Both the position numbers and the translations under genes were made by a program. From Maricaulaceae bacterium EIL42A08 (lineage in GTDB: Bacteria > Pseudomonadota > Alphaproteobacteria > Caulobacterales > Maricaulaceae): 64,000 bases of DNA. The stretch is taken from positions 124,001-188,000 of the forward strand of contig JAMZNZ010000001.1 of NCBI GenBank assembly GCA_024178355.1, read 5' to 3'. This document shows, in pieces, positions 61,952-64,000 of this stretch (positions are counted from its first letter, which is position 1; every line of letters starts with the position of its first letter). The notes under the pieces were generated by a model. It searched no databases. It was given only the letters and a program-made list of their open reading frames with translations, and had not been told where the DNA came from.

Positions 61952-62617
61952 GTGACGAGCAAAGCAAGACCTTTCGCCTTTGACCGCGAGTTCGCCGCGG
62001 ACGGAACCGTTCTGCGCGAAGGCGAGAAAATCCGCCGGGTTCTGACCGAGGATGAGGCTCAGGCCATGGCGGCCAGCGCTGCAGAAGAGGCCAAAGCATC
62101 CGAAGAAGCTGAAGCAGCGCGCGCGTCAGCCGATGCCCTGCGGCAAGTGAGCGGCAAGCTTCAGGTTCTGCTCGCCCAGCTTCACACTGAGAGCGAAGCC
62201 CTACGAGAAGATGCTGCCCGGCTGGCACTTGCCGCTGCTGGAGCGATCGCAGGTAAAGCCCTTGAACAATACGGCACAGAGACGATGGAGGCCTGCATTA
62301 AGGAGGCGCTAGGCGACTTGCGCACAGAGCCGCGCATTGCTGTGCGCGTAGCCCCTCAGCTGGCCGATGCCATTGGTGAGCGCCTTTATGAATGGGCGGA
62401 AGCGGAAGGCTTTGACGGCGCGGTTGTGGTGCGCGCCGATGATGAAGTTTCCGGCGGTGATTGCGTGCTTGAATGGCGCAGCGGCTCGGTTGAGCGCACC
62501 GCGAGCGACATTCAGGCCCATATCAGCGACGTCGTTGAGAGCTGGCTGGCCAATCCGGGTCAGTCCGAATCTCCCGAAACGCCTGACCAGACAAATGACA
62601 AAACCCATGCTGCCTAA
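61952..62617 (+). CDS. fliH: Flagellar assembly protein FliH (FlbE)
   Basis: 221 residues. In the flagellar export apparatus FliH regulates the ATPase FliI and links it to FliN. The sequence has an N-terminal tail ending in KIRRVLTEDEAQ, a long Ala/Glu coiled coil (about residues 35-95), and a C-terminal domain with EDAARLALAAAGAIAGKALE, VAPQLADAIGERLYEWAEAE and GGDCVLEWRSGSVERTASDI, the last block typical of FliH/YscL. In Caulobacter the gene at this place is called flbE. Start is a GTG with GGGAGG upstream. Confidence 0.88.
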   Translation: MTSKARPFAFDREFAADGTVLREGEKIRRVLTEDEAQAMAASAAEEAKASEEAEAARASADALRQVSGKLQVLLAQLHTESEALREDAARLALAAAGAIAGKALEQYGTETMEACIKEALGDLRTEPRIAVRVAPQLADAIGERLYEWAEAEGFDGAVVVRADDEVSGGDCVLEWRSGSVERTASDIQAHISDVVESWLANPGQSESPETPDQTNDKTHAA

Positions 62618-62632
62618 GCAAAGGACCGAGCC

Positions 62633-63007
62633 ATGAGCGAAGATGATCTGAGCCTGCCGGACCTGGGCCAGGACTCGACCCAGATGACCGAAACCGGGAT
62701 GCCGTCCGATTCCACCTCCGAAGTGGGACAGCCGCTGATCGATGAGGAGATCCGCACCGCCGTTGATCTTGCACCGGTCTTTGATGTGCCGGTCAACATT
62801 TCAGCGGTGCTAGGCAAAGCGCACGTGGATGTGAATTCGCTTTTGCGCCTGACCTCCGGCTCGGTGCTGGAACTCGACCGTAAGATCGGTGAAGCCATTG
62901 ATATTTATGTGAACAACCGCCTGGTCGCTCGCGGCGAGGTGGTTGTTGTGGAAGACCGCCTTGGTGTCACCATGACGGAAATCATCAAGGACGGGGATAC
63001 GGGTTAA
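62633..63007 (+). CDS. fliN: Flagellar motor switch protein FliN
   Basis: 124 residues with an acidic N-terminal ~45 residues and a C-terminal SpoA domain: FDVPVNISAVLGKAHVDVNS, LRLTSGSVLELDRKIGEAID, YVNNRLVARGEVVVVEDRLG. It forms the lower part of the C ring and docks FliH. It lies 15 bases after fliH with AAAGGA before its ATG and precedes flbD by 32 bases. Confidence 0.96.
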   Translation: MSEDDLSLPDLGQDSTQMTETGMPSDSTSEVGQPLIDEEIRTAVDLAPVFDVPVNISAVLGKAHVDVNSLLRLTSGSVLELDRKIGEAIDIYVNNRLVARGEVVVVEDRLGVTMTEIIKDGDTG

Positions 63008-63039
63008 TCCCCGCCTCGATGAAGCAAAGGACCTGAACG

Positions 63040-64000
63040 ATGCGCGTTCTGATCGTTGGAAGCCTGGGCGGGCAATTGTCCGCCGCCACAAAAATCGCCA
63101 TGGACCGCGGGGCGAAAGTCGCCCACGTGGACACGGTGGAACAAGCGACCGCCTATCTGCGAGCAGGGCGCGGTGCTGATCTGCTCATGGTCGATGTCAG
63201 CCTGGATGTTGGCGCGCTCATTGCCGCGAACGAGCAGGAGCGCATCACCGCTCCAGTTGTCGCCTGCGGTGTAAATGTCCAGCCCCAGGCTGCGGCTGGT
63301 GCCATCAAGGCTGGCGCAAAGGAATTCATCCACCTGCCGCCCGAGCCGGAGCTGATTGCTGCCGTCCTGGCTGCGGTGTCAGACGATGAGCGCCCGCTTG
63401 TGGCTCGTGACCCGGCGATGCTTGAGGTGGTTCAGCTGGCGGAGCGCATCGCCCCAGCTGAAGCCAGCGTCCTCATCACTGGCGAAAGCGGTGTCGGTAA
63501 AGAGGTCATGGCGCGCTTTGTCCACAAAAAGTCCAAGCGAGCAGCGAAGCCCTTTGTGTCGGTCAACTGTGCCGCCATTCCTGAAAATCTCCTGGAATCA
63601 GAGCTCTTCGGTCACGAGAAGGGTGCCTTCACCGGTGCCGTAGCGCGCCGTGTGGGTAAGTTTGAAGAAGCCGATGGCGGCACGCTTCTGCTTGATGAAA
63701 TCAGCGAAATGGATGTGCGCCTGCAGGCCAAGCTGCTGCGCGCGCTACAGGAACGCGAGATTGACCGGGTTGGTGGCACCAAGCCAGTAAAGGTGAATAT
63801 CCGCGTCATCGCCACCTCCAACCGCGATCTGCGCAAGGCGGTCACTGACGGCGTGTTCCGCGAAGACCTGCTCTTCCGCCTGAACGTGGTGAACCTGGCC
63901 GTGCCTGCCCTGCGTGAGCGGCCAGAGGACGCCTTGGCGCTGGCTGATCACTTCCTGAAGAAGTATGCCAAGGCCAATGGCGTTGAATATCGACCGCTGT
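63040..64000 (+). CDS. flbD: Sigma-54-dependent flagellar activator FlbD, 5' part (runs off the right edge)
   Basis: 320 codons are visible. Residues ~1-115 form a degenerate receiver: the N-terminal acidic pair is missing ([11 protein letters not shown]), but a phosphoacceptor-like Asp remains in [10 protein letters not shown]. The AAA+ domain follows: Walker A GESGVGKE, sigma-54 contact loop GAFTGA, Walker B region [10 protein letters not shown], and arginine-finger segment [13 protein letters not shown]. The C-terminal HTH lies beyond the window. In Caulobacter FlbD, with partner FliX, activates late sigma-54 promoters and represses fliF; the two sigma-54-type promoters upstream of flgK and fliK are natural targets. 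AAAGGA precedes the ATG. Confidence 0.95.
   Translation, partial: MRVLIVGSLGGQLSAATKIAMDRGAKVAHVDTVEQATAYLRAGRGADLLMVDVSLDVGALIAANEQERITAPVVACGVNVQPQAAAGAIKAGAKEFIHLPPEPELIAAVLAAVSDDERPLVARDPAMLEVVQLAERIAPAEASVLITGESGVGKEVMARFVHKKSKRAAKPFVSVNCAAIPENLLESELFGHEKGAFTGAVARRVGKFEEADGGTLLLDEISEMDVRLQAKLLRALQEREIDRVGGTKPVKVNIRVIATSNRDLRKAVTDGVFREDLLFRLNVVNLAVPALRERPEDALALADHFLKKYAKANGVEYRPL

Noticed and set aside
1-64000. CRISPR arrays, prophage or transposase genes
   Set aside because: No regularly spaced direct repeats, no phage structural genes and no transposase motifs were found; the repeats present are short palindromic elements.

Overview
This 64 kb window looks like chromosome from a GC-rich, stalked or budding-type marine alphaproteobacterium, most probably near Maricaulis/Oceanicaulis (Maricaulales). 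That placement is inference. It rests on the fused N-acetylglutamate kinase/synthase next to an acetylornithine carbamoyltransferase, a Caulobacter-style flgE-sciP-fliF-fliG-fliH(flbE)-fliN-flbD order, CtrA-like boxes, several large TonB-dependent receptors and many short palindromic intergenic repeats. I see no prophage, insertion sequence with a transposase, or CRISPR array.

Layout. 0-10 kb: 5' part of fmt (leftward), a Kazal-domain lipoprotein, a Tat-exported PhoD-type phosphatase, an Oar-like TonB receptor, a GT39 glycosyltransferase, a frameshifted AAA ATPase and an exported MsrA. 10-17 kb: a leftward arginine operon (argF'-NAGS/K-argC), a diiron ferritin-like protein, a sterol-desaturase family hydroxylase and a small membrane protein. 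17-27 kb: a TonB receptor, then a rightward group of PQQ-type sugar dehydrogenase, serine hydrolase, GMC oxidoreductase and coniferyl-aldehyde-type dehydrogenase, closed by a frameshifted EAL protein. 27-36 kb: a penicillin-acylase family hydrolase, an SDR enclosed by two copies of a short repeat, an N-acyl-D-amino-acid deacylase family enzyme with a BASS transporter, and an M28 peptidase. 36-42 kb: a leftward set of TonB receptor, TPR-sulfotransferase and BCCT transporter. 42-47 kb: marR, a CorA/ZntB transporter, an MFS transporter, gdhA and tRNA-Met. 47-51 kb: a chemoreceptor, a small TonB C-terminal-domain protein and lpd.

51-64 kb is the flagellar region. flgK-flgL run left; fliK-flgD-flgE, sciP, fliF-fliG-fliH-fliN and flbD (cut by the window edge) run right. 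Two divergent sigma-54-type promoter sequences lie between flgK and fliK, and CtrA-like sites precede sciP and fliF. This fits the known Caulobacter logic: CtrA drives early genes and sciP, SciP restrains CtrA targets, and FlbD with sigma-54 drives late hook and filament-junction genes.

The intergenic DNA is rich in structure. At least four families of short palindromic repeats occur twice each, and there is a tandem pair of hairpins whose stems differ in sequence but keep perfect pairing. Two genes carry single-base frameshifts that a one-base restoration repairs; these may be real lesions, contingency sites or assembly errors.
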